A stretch of DNA of 64,000 nucleotides from Bradyrhizobium sp. 200 (lineage in GTDB: Bacteria > Pseudomonadota > Alphaproteobacteria > Rhizobiales > Xanthobacteraceae), in assembly GCF_023100945.1 (NCBI RefSeq), contig NZ_CP064689.1:5004001-5068000 (forward strand), in the 5' to 3' direction. The notes under the pieces were generated by a model. That model did no database searches, was not told the origin of the DNA, and saw only the letters and a list, made by a program, of their open reading frames with translations. Position numbers and translations under genes: made by a program. Below, piece by piece: positions 27,353 through 35,299 of this stretch (position 1 is its first letter; every line of letters begins with the position of its first letter).

Positions 27353-28324
27353 CTACTCTATGATTGCCGCGCCAGAGCTCTTGATAACGTCTCCCCACTT
27401 TTCATTTTCATGCTTCATGAATAGTCCGAAATCCGGACCGAACACTGTACCTACTTCCGCGCCTGTCACCTCGAAGCTCTTTCGTATGCTCGGGCTCGAC
27501 AGAGCCCGCTCAAGGTCAGCAGTCACTTTGGATAAGATATCGGTTGGCGTTTTCGCCGGAGCTAACACCCCGAACCAAGAAGATGCCTCAAAACCAACCA
27601 ATCCCGCCTCCTCAAATGTCGGCACATCGGGAAGTGAGCTCAATCGCTTGGGGCTTGCAACGGCCAAGGCGCGCACGGTGCCGGCCTGAACCTGCGGGAT
27701 GACGGTTGGCAAGTTGTCGAAAAGAATGGGGACGTGGCCTGCAATAACATCATTCATCGCCGGCGCAGCACCCCGATACGGCACATGCCTTAGTTTGGCG
27801 CCCGACATCTTCTTGAATAATTCGGCCGCCAGATGGTGCGTCGATCCAATTCCAGACGAAGCGTAATTGAGCTCTTCGGTTCCGTGTTTCGCCAGATCCA
27901 AAAGCTCCCTGAGCGTTGAGGCGGGCACTTTTGGGTTGACTATCAAGACGATTGGAACGGTTGCCAACAGGGCAACAGGCACGAAGTCCCTCGCCGGATC
28001 AAACGGCAGCTTCTTGTAGAGCGATGGATTTATGGTAATTGGACCGGGTGAACTGACGAGATAGGTGTACCCATCAGCCGGCGCGTCAGCTGCCATCTGG
28101 GTACCGATATTTCCGCCCCCGCCAGGTTTGTTCTCGATGACGACCGGTTGTTGCCATATCTCACTAAGCGCCTGCGCCAGCATACGCGCCGCCGCGTCGT
28201 TTGACCCGCCCGCGGGATTCGGAACAATGAGTCGGACAGTCCGCGTCGGAAATATCTCGGCTCGGGCGGCGCTTACCTGAAGTAAGAAGGAAGCGGCAAG
28301 CAAATACAGAACTAGTCGTCTCAC
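27353..28324 (-). CDS. Tripartite tricarboxylate transporter-type periplasmic binding protein (TctC/Bug)
   Basis: A 323-residue Bug-family solute-binding protein. I place the start at GTG 28324 ('VRRLVLYLLAASFLLQVSAARA', a good signal peptide) because GGGAGGAG lies 7 bp upstream; longer frames add a non-signal leader. Mature features: 'FPTRTVRLIVPNPAGGSNDAAARMLAQ', 'VVIENKPGGGGNIG', 'DGYTYLVSSPG' and 'HVPYRGAAPAMNDVIAGHV'. Such proteins bind carboxylates such as aromatic acids. No tctA/tctB membrane genes are nearby, so it must borrow a membrane partner or act as sensor. Downstream of the ring-hydroxylating oxygenase genes. Confidence 0.9.
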   Translation of the reverse strand: MRRLVLYLLAASFLLQVSAARAEIFPTRTVRLIVPNPAGGSNDAAARMLAQALSEIWQQPVVIENKPGGGGNIGTQMAADAPADGYTYLVSSPGPITINPSLYKKLPFDPARDFVPVALLATVPIVLIVNPKVPASTLRELLDLAKHGTEELNYASSGIGSTHHLAAELFKKMSGAKLRHVPYRGAAPAMNDVIAGHVPILFDNLPTVIPQVQAGTVRALAVASPKRLSSLPDVPTFEEAGLVGFEASSWFGVLAPAKTPTDILSKVTADLERALSSPSIRKSFEVTGAEVGTVFGPDFGLFMKHENEKWGDVIKSSGAAIIE

Positions 28325-28532
28325 GGCTACTCCTCCCGTGGCTGGTCGATCTACTCCGCGAGTTGAACCCACCGGGCTTTTTCCGTAGACGAGCTTGCCG
28401 CAATTTTCCTTCATGCCGGCACCCTTGCCCTCTTTAGCCGCCAAACTGCGACCGTCCCTCCGGCACAAAAACGACAAGGGCGGATCGTCAGGGCAAACGA
28501 CGCCACGGAGTTGACCGAGCGCAAGTGGTCAT

Positions 28533-29039
28533 TTAGAGCGGGACAACGAGCAGGATATCGACATTTCGCGAATCCAGGACGACGACACGCTCCTTGAACT
28601 TGAAGGAACCGCCCTCCTCTTGAATCACATCGAGATACTTTCCGGTGGCATACAGATCCATCCGGCCGGTCTCCATGATGCGAATGACCTGAAAGTTGGA
28701 ACGCGAAGTCACGCAACCGGTCGCCTTGTCATACGACATGGTGGGATAGCCGATGATGTGGTTGTAGGTATGCGGTTCGAAGATATTGGCGGTATGGAAA
28801 GCCCTGACCCGATCAATCATCATTCCACGACCGACACACCGCATGATACCGATAGGCAGGCCAGCCTCGTGATTTTCCTTGGTCGTGATGAGATACAAGC
28901 CATTCGGCACGAAGAACTGCGGCCAAAGATCGATCTCCCCATCGTCCATTGCATGGCCATAGGCGGCAATCAGGTCCGCTGCTTCGCGGTATCGATCGCC
29001 ACTGGATTGCGCGACCGGCTCTTCGATTACGCTGGGCAT
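28533..29039 (-). CDS. Aromatic ring-hydroxylating dioxygenase, small (beta) subunit
   Basis: A 168-residue beta subunit with the cone-shaped NTF2-like fold that packs with the Rieske alpha subunit into an alpha3beta3 hexamer; structural, not catalytic. Seen: 'DLIAAYGHAMDDGEIDLWPQFF', 'YLITTKENHEAGLPIGIM', 'HTYNHIIGYP', 'TSRSNFQVIRI' and the terminal 'KERVVVLDSRNVDILLVVPL'. GAGGAG precedes ATG 29039 well. Starts 10 bp after the alpha subunit. Confidence 0.9.
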   Translation of the reverse strand: MPSVIEEPVAQSSGDRYREAADLIAAYGHAMDDGEIDLWPQFFVPNGLYLITTKENHEAGLPIGIMRCVGRGMMIDRVRAFHTANIFEPHTYNHIIGYPTMSYDKATGCVTSRSNFQVIRIMETGRMDLYATGKYLDVIQEEGGSFKFKERVVVLDSRNVDILLVVPL

Positions 29040-29049
29040 GGCTTGCTCC

Positions 29050-30315
29050 TCAGAATCCCATGATGCCGCGGTAACCCTGCCAGAAACCGCGGACGGCAGT
29101 CTCCGTCGCACGAGAGTTCCTCTCGGATTCGGCGACCCGCCCCCCCATTTCCATGAAAGATGAGCATTCCGGATCGTTGCGGGTGCCGCGCTGGACGAAT
29201 TCGTTGATACAACCATCCTCCAGCGAGACCAGACCTGCCGCACCCGTCAGATTGCTCTGCATGATACGCATTTGCGATTGTTCCTCGGTGTCGCGATCAT
29301 AGCCGAGGTAAACCCAGAACAGCTCGGTCTTGTCGACTCCCTTCGGCGCAAAAAAGCGGATGGCGAGCGAATTCAGTGTGAACTGAATGCACATGTTGGG
29401 AAAAACGGTCTGGATGCTGTGGGTGATGCCGTCGTCGAATTCCTCCCAAGCCTCCAGTAACCCCGGCCCCTCGAGAGCGGATTCATAGTTGGCCGAATGG
29501 ACCTTGGCCTCGGAATACTCGGCGGCTTCTTGCAGCTTGGCGCGGCGCGCGAAGCTCACATGGTGCCACTTCTCATCGGACAGGATGATCCCGCCGTCCA
29601 TATCCAAGCGATTTACCTTGAAGGTCGTATAGAAGGTGTGGAGCAGGGTTGCGTGATATGAGTCGCGCAGATTTTCGGCATATAGCTTCCAGTTATTGTG
29701 AATAGTCTGGCTGTGCGTGCCGAGGACACGAAGCGGGCGATCAAGATTTCTCTTGATGAACTGCGCCATGTCGGGACCCAGATAGGTTTCGACGTCCTCG
29801 ACCTCGTTGGAAAATGTTCCGAAGATAATTCCGCAGAAATTTTCGATGCGGATCGGTTGAAGGCGATGCTTGGCGACGTCGAAATCGCTTGGCATCCCAC
29901 CCTGTCCGCGTATCCCGTTACGAAACGCGACGCCCTTTAATTGTCCGTCGAGGCCGTAATTCCAGGCATGATAGACGCAGGTAAGGCTCGCGACATTGTC
30001 CTGCTTCTTGAGGCACACCAGCGCGCCCTTGTGAGCGCAGCGGTTGACCATCGCATGGACCTCGCCCTCATGGTCCCTGGTCACGATGATTGGCGTTTCG
30101 CCGATCACCGTTGTGCGATAGTCGCCCGCCTTCGGGATTTCGACGTCCAGACAAAGATAATTCCAGGAACGCCCCCTGAAAATCCGCTCCTGCTCCAGCT
30201 TGTAGATTTCCGGATCGGTAAAGAGACGATAGGGCGCACGCGCGACGCCTTCGGCGGGCCATTTGAAATCCAGTGCCCCGGCAGAGGCAGAACTCGGAAG
30301 CGGTGTCGTAAGCAT
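29050..30315 (-). CDS. Aromatic ring-hydroxylating dioxygenase, large (alpha) subunit, salicylate-5-hydroxylase-like
   Basis: A 421-residue Rieske non-heme iron oxygenase. The [2Fe-2S] ligands are Cys93-x-His95 and Cys113-x2-His116 with the normal 17-residue spacing. Mononuclear iron ligands lie in 'ENLRDSYHATLLHTFY' (His221, His226; bridging Asp218) with a later acid near 'LEDGCINEF'. The 'RDxYHAxLLHxFY' context resembles the NagG/AndAc group acting on salicylate or anthranilate-type acids (family knowledge). No ferredoxin or reductase gene is nearby, so electron transfer must come from elsewhere. I used ATG 30315 for its GGGAG. Confidence 0.9.
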   Translation of the reverse strand: MLTTPLPSSASAGALDFKWPAEGVARAPYRLFTDPEIYKLEQERIFRGRSWNYLCLDVEIPKAGDYRTTVIGETPIIVTRDHEGEVHAMVNRCAHKGALVCLKKQDNVASLTCVYHAWNYGLDGQLKGVAFRNGIRGQGGMPSDFDVAKHRLQPIRIENFCGIIFGTFSNEVEDVETYLGPDMAQFIKRNLDRPLRVLGTHSQTIHNNWKLYAENLRDSYHATLLHTFYTTFKVNRLDMDGGIILSDEKWHHVSFARRAKLQEAAEYSEAKVHSANYESALEGPGLLEAWEEFDDGITHSIQTVFPNMCIQFTLNSLAIRFFAPKGVDKTELFWVYLGYDRDTEEQSQMRIMQSNLTGAAGLVSLEDGCINEFVQRGTRNDPECSSFMEMGGRVAESERNSRATETAVRGFWQGYRGIMGF

Positions 30316-30425
30316 CTCGTCATTCTCCCTTGTCTCGCCGAATTTAGAGGCGTTCAAAAGAGACTACCGAACCGAGCGACGTAATTGCCAATAATCATTT
30401 GAGCGAAATAAATAAGTAAATCGTA

Positions 30426-31337
30426 TCAGGGGCGGTTCACGGTCGCTGGACGCGCCGATCTCCTCAACTGATCAACAAAAGCGATGACCGCTGGCGCCCG
30501 CTCCAACTTGCGATAGACCATCGCCAGATCGGAGTGCTGATTGATCTTTGCCAACGGCCTATACACCACATCGGCAATTTGCAGATGACGAAGCGAGTCC
30601 GGCACGAACGCCACGCCGAGACCGCCAGCAACCAGACCTGCCAGAGCCGTGAATTGTCCCGCGCGTTGAGTTATTTGCGGCGACAATCCGCCCTTGGCGC
30701 ATATCTGGGCAACTTGCGCGTTGAAACCACTTCCCTCCTGGATCTGGACGGCAACGAACGGCTCGGACTTCAATGCTTCTAGCGTCACGCTCTTTTGCCG
30801 CGCGAGCCGGTGCCCGCGCGGTATCGCCAATATGATCGGCTCGCGGTGCAGCGATACGATCGCTAGGTCGGGCGGCAGTGATTTCACCGGAAGACGCAGG
30901 ATACCAAGATCAAGCCGACTACTGCTGACGTCGTCCAATTGCTGAACAATCCCGATCTCGTTTAGGCGAAACTCCACGAGAGGATTGGCTTCGCGAAAGC
31001 GGGAAATTGCTTTCGACAGAACGCCGGTGAAGATGGCTGAACCCACATATCCAATTTCGATATGTCCCAGTTCGCCCCGGCCCGCCTGACGCGCCACCAG
31101 CACAGTCTTCTCGGCTTGCTGGAGGGTCCTGATCGCCTCGTTCAACGTGACCCGGCCGGCGACGGTGAGCTTGACCGACCTTTTCGTCCGATAGAAGAGT
31201 TCGACGCCGAGTTCGCGCTCGAGTGCCTGAATCTGCTGCGTGAGCGCCGGCTGCGCGACGCCGAGACGCACGGCGGCCTTTCCAAAATGCAATTCCTCGG
31301 CCAGAACTGACATGTATTTCAGGCGACGCAGTTCCAT
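30426..31337 (-). CDS. LysR-family transcriptional regulator
   Basis: A 303-residue LysR regulator: N-terminal HTH ('LRRLKYMSVLAEELHFGKAAVRLGVAQPALTQQIQALERELGVELF') and C-terminal periplasmic-binding-like effector domain ('IEIGYVGSAIFTGVLSKAI', 'LDLGILRLPV'), resembling aromatic-acid sensing CatR/BenM-type proteins. ATG 31337 ('MELRRL') is the family-typical start. It is in the same direction as, and 110 bp upstream of, the oxygenase genes rather than divergent from them. Confidence 0.92.
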   Translation of the reverse strand: MELRRLKYMSVLAEELHFGKAAVRLGVAQPALTQQIQALERELGVELFYRTKRSVKLTVAGRVTLNEAIRTLQQAEKTVLVARQAGRGELGHIEIGYVGSAIFTGVLSKAISRFREANPLVEFRLNEIGIVQQLDDVSSSRLDLGILRLPVKSLPPDLAIVSLHREPIILAIPRGHRLARQKSVTLEALKSEPFVAVQIQEGSGFNAQVAQICAKGGLSPQITQRAGQFTALAGLVAGGLGVAFVPDSLRHLQIADVVYRPLAKINQHSDLAMVYRKLERAPAVIAFVDQLRRSARPATVNRP

Positions 31338-31483
31338 TATCGGCCTCCATGGCAGCCCTGGCGAACCAATGCCGCATTGGCAGACCACCCCTTCTCGGAT
31401 CTGTAGCACCGCCGCAGCGCTTCGCAGTGGCTAACATGGCCTACAGGAACAACCGGGGATCTCGATGTTGCGGCAGCGTGCGC

Positions 31484-31810
31484 TCAGGACTGCTCTGCTT
31501 GCGGCTGCTTCAGGAGAAGGGCCTGCAATTCCCCAGATCGGAACATCTCCGTCACGATGTCACAGCCGCCTACGAATTCGCCGCGGACGTACAGTTGTGG
31601 AATCGTCGGCCAATCCGAGTAATCCTTGATACCTTGGCGCAGCTCTTCGGACTGGTAGATATCGTGCGATCTGAATGGAACGCCGAGATGGTCGAGTATC
31701 CGGACGACTTGCGCAGAGAATCCACAAGCCGGCGCCGTCGGCGTGCCCTTCATGAACAGAAGAATCTCGTTTGCGTTCACTTCGCTGCGAATGAAGTCTG
31801 CAACGCTCAT
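31484..31810 (-). CDS. grxD: Monothiol glutaredoxin, Grx4/GrxD family
   Basis: A 108-residue CGFS glutaredoxin with active site Cys29-Gly-Phe-Ser, preceded by 'LLFMKGTP' and followed by 'WPTIPQLYVRGEFVGGCDI', the glutathione-binding TIPQ and GG-C-D elements. Such proteins carry and transfer [2Fe-2S] clusters. Its place ahead of the LysR-Rieske oxygenase genes, with two molybdo-iron-sulfur enzymes further on, suggests a dedicated cluster-supply copy; most genomes keep another grxD elsewhere (inference). Confidence 0.9.
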   Translation of the reverse strand: MSVADFIRSEVNANEILLFMKGTPTAPACGFSAQVVRILDHLGVPFRSHDIYQSEELRQGIKDYSDWPTIPQLYVRGEFVGGCDIVTEMFRSGELQALLLKQPQAEQS

Positions 31811-32169
31811 GTTCCTCCCCTCCGTTGGTCGGCAAGAGCGATAATCATTACCGCCCGAGCGAGAAATCCATAAGTCCGATTTTAGAACTTACTTAACCAC
31901 CGGCTGGAATTCCACAGGGAGGTTTGCACAATTTCCTGTCAGCCGACGGCTATGCTGGTTCACAAAAAGGGCCAGCTGCAATGCAGCCAGCCCAAGGTCA
32001 AGTCAGCGGAAGCCGATACCGCTTGCCTGGGGAGGTTTCAATCGCAATAAACGACCCATTCTCGGGAAAGTCAATTCTAAAATAGAATTGACTTAAGTAC
32101 CTGTCCTGAAGGCTGTAGCCGGGGAGAGGCACCCCTCATATCTCGTCGCGTTTTCCCCATGCACCGAAA
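31811..32169. other. Interval between glutaredoxin and HxlR genes with palindrome
   Basis: About 360 bp. Apart from the perfect palindrome at 32068-32094 I see no gene. AT-rich segments near 31850-31930 and 32065-32100 could be promoters for the leftward glutaredoxin operon. Confidence 0.5.
32068..32094. promoter_or_regulatory. Perfect palindrome with TTCTA-AAA-TAGAA core (operator candidate)
   Basis: Two 12-bp arms (AAGTCAATTCTA and its reverse complement) surround AAA. The central 13 bp recur in the palindrome at 52023-52039 upstream of the acyl-CoA synthetase. It lies about 260 bp upstream of the glutaredoxin start and just behind the HxlR gene. Operator for an HxlR- or MarR-type dimer is the likely role; no T-tract for a terminator. 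Confidence 0.65.
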
Positions 32170-32664
32170 TCATCGTTGATCGAACTTGGTCAGCCGCCAC
32201 CTCACCAGGTCGTCGGCGCCTGGACCGGCCTGAGGCCGAACATCCCTCATGCGGACCACCTCGCCTGACTTCTCATCCACGAGCGCCAGCTTCACCTGGC
32301 GTCCGCTGTTCCTGTTGATGAATTTGAGAGGGGGGCCGGCGTCCCCGGTAATTCCCCATTTGTCCCCGACCTGCGCAAGCGCCTGAACGACGAGGATGAC
32401 GTCCCTGCCCTTTCGGGTCAGGAGGTACTCGTAACGATCGGGACCCGACTGATACTGCCGCCGCTCGATCAGTTCATTTTCTTCAAGATGCTTGAGGCGG
32501 TCGGACAAGGTGGCATGGGTAACATCAGTCGACTTTCTCAAATCCTCGTATTTGCTCAAACCCAGCGACAGGTCGCGCAAGATCAGAACTGCCCAGCGAT
32601 CGCCGACGGCATCGAGCACCCCGGCGATCGAACAAGCCATTCCCTCAAAACTCTTCGAGCGCAT
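32170..32664 (-). CDS. HxlR-family transcriptional regulator
   Basis: A 164-residue winged-helix regulator: 'MACSIAGVLDAVGDRWAVLILRDLSLGLSKYEDLRKSTDVTHATLSDRLKHLEENELIERR' is the HxlR domain with the family's N-terminal Cys (Cys10). The C-terminal extension (about 110-164) is less conserved. ATG 32664 matches the family start; the longer frame crosses the operator region. Divergent from the oxidoreductase at 32917, with two ACTCT-N7-AGAGT palindromes between. The first 57 bp of this gene are duplicated at 35091-35147. Confidence 0.9.
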   Translation of the reverse strand: MRSKSFEGMACSIAGVLDAVGDRWAVLILRDLSLGLSKYEDLRKSTDVTHATLSDRLKHLEENELIERRQYQSGPDRYEYLLTRKGRDVILVVQALAQVGDKWGITGDAGPPLKFINRNSGRQVKLALVDEKSGEVVRMRDVRPQAGPGADDLVRWRLTKFDQR

Positions 32665-32683
32665 CTGCGTGGACCTCCGAATA

Positions 32684-32700
32684 ACTCTTATTACCAGAGT
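32684..32700. promoter_or_regulatory. HxlR-type operator, site 1
   Basis: ACTCT and AGAGT half-sites separated by 7 bp, 20 bp upstream of the HxlR start. Its partner site lies 86 bp away, about eight helical turns. Placement suggests autorepression and control of the divergent operon. Confidence 0.6.
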
Positions 32701-32769
32701 AAACTCGCCTGGCCCGCTATCCAAGGGCCCGACCAGGACTTCATGCAAGAATTCACTTGCCTTCCAGTC

Positions 32770-32786
32770 ACTCTTATTATTAGAGT
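32770..32786. promoter_or_regulatory. HxlR-type operator, site 2
   Basis: ACTCT-TATTATT-AGAGT, identical to the intact site in the duplicated module at 35254-35270. It lies about 130 bp upstream of the oxidoreductase ATG at 32917. Confidence 0.6.
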
Positions 32787-32916
32787 TAAAGAACACAAGC
32801 GCCAACCATTTCCGACAGTTCATTATACGAACTTAGCATGGTTTTTGTGTCGAGCCCGTCAGCGAACCCATGAGATTAATTGGCGGAATGAGCCATACGG
32901 CTCTCGCGGAGGGACA

Positions 32917-33891
32917 ATGAAGTTTTTGCAAATGACTAAGTTTGGCAATCCCACTGAGGTGGTTGAAGTTGTAGAAGGCGATCCACCCCCACCGCCGGCA
33001 GCAAATGAAGCCACGGTCGAAGTCGAATACTCACCGATCGGTCCCGCTGAACTTCTGATGATCCGTGGCATGTATGGGATCAGGCCACAGCCGCCGGCGC
33101 CGCTTGGGAACGAAGCTATTGGACGCGTTGTCGCCGTTGGAGCCTCGGTTAAAAGTGTAAAGACTGGCGATCGTGTCGCCATTCCGATCGGACTTCCCGT
33201 GTGGAGGCAGGCCATAACGGTCGCGGCCGCCGATCTCATCGTCTTGTCTGCGCAAGCCGATCCCCAACAGCTGTCAATGCTTCGGATCAATCCGCTGACA
33301 GCGGCATTGCTCTTAACCGAGTATGTCGAACTCGGCAAGGACGACTGGGTCATCCAGAACGCCGGCAATTCCGGTGTGGGACGCAGCGTCATTGCGTTTG
33401 CACGGGAGTTCGGACTGCGCTCGGTAAGCCTCGTACGCAGACCCGAACTCGTGGATGAGCTGAAGTCAGCCGGAGCTGACGTCGTCCTTGTCGATGGACC
33501 CGACGTTGTGAAGCAGGTCGCAGCGGCTACCGGCAAGGCTAAAATCAAGCTGGGACTTGACGGCGTGGGTGGCGACTCCGCGCACTGGGTTGCGTCTTGC
33601 CTAACGTCGAACGCCAAGATGGTCGCCTATGGCGGCGTCAGCGGAAAGCCCGCGGCCGTGAGTCCCCTGAACATCATTTTCAAGCAGGTGACGCTGGAAG
33701 GGTTTTGGCTGTTCTATCCGCGCTTTCGAGATGCACACGAAAAGCTTGCGGCTCATACGCGGACAGCCGAGCGACTGATCGCCGAAGGCAAACTGCACGT
33801 TCCGGTCGCCGGCGTTTATTCGCTCGAGCAGGCAACTCAGGCCATTGCGCATGTGCAAAAAGGCGGGAAAGTCCTTCTGAAACCCAACTAA
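32917..33891 (+). CDS. Zinc-free medium-chain reductase (quinone oxidoreductase/2-enoyl-thioester reductase-like)
   Basis: A 324-residue MDR-superfamily reductase. The N-terminal GroES-like part has 'PIGPAELLMIRGMYGIRP' and 'LGNEAIGRVVAVGASVKSVKTGDRV', which is the enoyl-thioester reductase/MECR pattern; the Rossmann half has 'WVIQNAGNSGVGRSVIAFAREFGL'. No cysteine-rich zinc motif. GGAGGG sits 3-8 bp before ATG 32917. It is the first gene downstream of the HxlR operators and is followed by the unknown-family gene at 33984, probably one operon. It likely reduces an enoyl-CoA or quinone intermediate. Confidence 0.85.
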   Translation: MKFLQMTKFGNPTEVVEVVEGDPPPPPAANEATVEVEYSPIGPAELLMIRGMYGIRPQPPAPLGNEAIGRVVAVGASVKSVKTGDRVAIPIGLPVWRQAITVAAADLIVLSAQADPQQLSMLRINPLTAALLLTEYVELGKDDWVIQNAGNSGVGRSVIAFAREFGLRSVSLVRRPELVDELKSAGADVVLVDGPDVVKQVAAATGKAKIKLGLDGVGGDSAHWVASCLTSNAKMVAYGGVSGKPAAVSPLNIIFKQVTLEGFWLFYPRFRDAHEKLAAHTRTAERLIAEGKLHVPVAGVYSLEQATQAIAHVQKGGKVLLKPN

Positions 33892-33983
33892 TGGATAATC
33901 AACGGTCAGGCGCCCTGAACTCTAGGGCGCCTGAAACCGCAACCAGTCCGATATGGAAAGCCATAGGGCGAACCGGAGGAAAC

Positions 33984-34703
33984 ATGACTGCACTTTTAGA
34001 TCTGGTGCTGGAGTCTCACGGAACTCTTGAACGATGGCGAAAATTCAACGCGATCGATGTCAACCTTTCGATGCATGGTTCGCACTGGACTAGAAAGGGA
34101 TGGGACGGTGTCTTCAAAAATGTTCAATTGAAGATGCAAACGAAAGAACAGCGAGCTTGCTATACGCACTTTACCGAAGAAGGCGTGCAAAGCATCTACG
34201 AACCGGATCGTGTTCGGCTAGAGACAATCGACGGGAAGCTTATTGAGGAGCGCGTACATCCAAGAAAAGCGTTTGAAGGACACACCCTTCAGACTACGTG
34301 GGATAGGCTGCATCTGGCTTACTTTACCGGGTATGCACTTTGGAATTATCTGAATACTCCATTTATGTTTGTCACTGAGAGTGCCAAAGTGGAAGAAATA
34401 GATCCGGTGTCCGACCAAGGCACGGTACGCCGGCGGCTGAAGATCACTTTTCCCGAGAAGGTTGGAACTCACTGTCCGGACCAGATATTCCACGTCGATG
34501 AAAACGGGCTCATCGCTCGTTTGGATTATACCACGCTCGTGGCAGGTGGCGCTCCAGCCGCGCACTACATGTCCGAGTACAAGAACATTCAAGGGATTAT
34601 GATGCCAACCAAACGGCGCGCGTTCAGGAGAAACCCGGACGAAACTCTAAATACTGAATCTGTCCTCGTCGGTATTGATATCTCTGCAATTACCTTGACT
34701 TAA
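33984..34703 (+). CDS. Unrecognised conserved protein, paralogue A of a three-copy family
   Basis: A 239-residue cytoplasmic protein (no signal peptide or membrane helix) of a family I do not recognise, with a strong AGGAGG-like ribosome site before ATG 33984. Shared blocks with the genes at 35300 and 40828: N-terminal 'L..HG...RW', 'F.GH....WD.LH..YF.GYA.W.YL..PF' (about 98-125), 'R.L...FP....TH...Q.F' (about 150-170), 'GL..R.DYT' and 'P.KRRA(F/Y)'. Conserved His, Trp and Tyr could line a ligand pocket. The predicted alternation of strands faintly recalls the LolA/lipocalin-like ligand folds (weak). Second gene after the HxlR operators. Confidence 0.8.
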   Translation: MTALLDLVLESHGTLERWRKFNAIDVNLSMHGSHWTRKGWDGVFKNVQLKMQTKEQRACYTHFTEEGVQSIYEPDRVRLETIDGKLIEERVHPRKAFEGHTLQTTWDRLHLAYFTGYALWNYLNTPFMFVTESAKVEEIDPVSDQGTVRRRLKITFPEKVGTHCPDQIFHVDENGLIARLDYTTLVAGGAPAAHYMSEYKNIQGIMMPTKRRAFRRNPDETLNTESVLVGIDISAITLT

Positions 34704-35090
34704 GAAAAGCATTGAGACGGCAGGAAGCACGCAAACAAAGGGTATCGTCATTGTTAAGCAAGAGCGGCCTGCCTTAGCGAGGCAAGAGCCGAGCCTGATG
34801 ACCGGGACCGTCAGTGCCGGCGCATAGAGACCGCCACCTCAGCGGCACAGCGGATCAGCACGGCACGCTGATCGATGTCGGCTTTGTAGATGATCGTGAC
34901 GTCGACATTGCTGAAGCTGCGGCATGCCGAGGGCCTTTCGAAAGAGGTTCTTTCCAACAGCGATACATTTTCTGGCGAAAGTATTATTTTTCCCTTCGGC
35001 TCTGGGGACACTAGCGGTCTGTCAGCAGCTATGAATCATGGCGTCGTGTGTCCCCGGCGAGAAGGACAGTAGAGTTCATTGCAGACGGTC
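34704..35090. other. Interval preceding duplicated promoter module
   Basis: About 390 bp. Short frames run on both strands (34811-35011 minus, 34814-35014 plus); neither carries a domain I can name. It may be remnant DNA left when the promoter module was duplicated. Confidence 0.4.
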
Positions 35091-35166
35091 GGCATCGAGC
35101 ACCCCGGCGATCGAACAAGCCATTCCCTCAAAACTCTTCGAGCGCATCTGCGTGGACCTCCGAATA

Positions 35167-35183
35167 ATTCCTATTACCAGCGT
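35167..35183. promoter_or_regulatory. Degraded copy of HxlR operator site 1
   Basis: Corresponds to 32684-32700 but reads ATTCC-TATTACC-AGCGT, so both half-sites are damaged. If the site mattered only for the regulator gene, loss here fits the loss of that gene. Confidence 0.5.
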
Positions 35184-35253
35184 AAACTCGCCTGGCCCGC
35201 TATCCAATGGCCCGACCAGGAATTTCATGCAAGAATTCACTTGCCCTCCAGTC

Positions 35254-35270
35254 ACTCTTATTATTAGAGT
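35254..35270. promoter_or_regulatory. Intact copy of HxlR operator site 2
   Basis: ACTCT-TATTATT-AGAGT, identical to 32770-32786 and 30 bp upstream of the start of paralogue B. Selective preservation of this site suggests it controls the rightward operon (paralogue B plus the molybdenum hydroxylase). Confidence 0.6.
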
Positions 35271-35299
35271 TGATCAATGCACAACGGGAGGCAATGGAT

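Larger units (their letters stand above)
32608..32787. repeat. 180-bp direct repeat, copy A (HxlR 5' end plus operators)
   Basis: This segment covers codons 1-19 of the HxlR gene and the adjacent divergent promoter. It matches 35091-35271 with about six substitutions and one indel. Copy A holds both ACTCT-N7-AGAGT palindromes intact. Confidence 0.9.
35091..35271. repeat. 181-bp direct repeat, copy B (truncated HxlR start plus operators)
   Basis: A second copy of 32608-32787. It includes a 57-bp fragment of the HxlR coding sequence (start codon complement at 35145-35147) that ends abruptly, so no second regulator is made. Its left operator is degraded by three substitutions; its right operator is unchanged. 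It ends 29 bp before paralogue B. Confidence 0.9.

Noticed and set aside
34811..35014. Small genes on either strand between paralogue A and the repeat
   Set aside because: Both frames are short and overlapping with no domain or good start signal.
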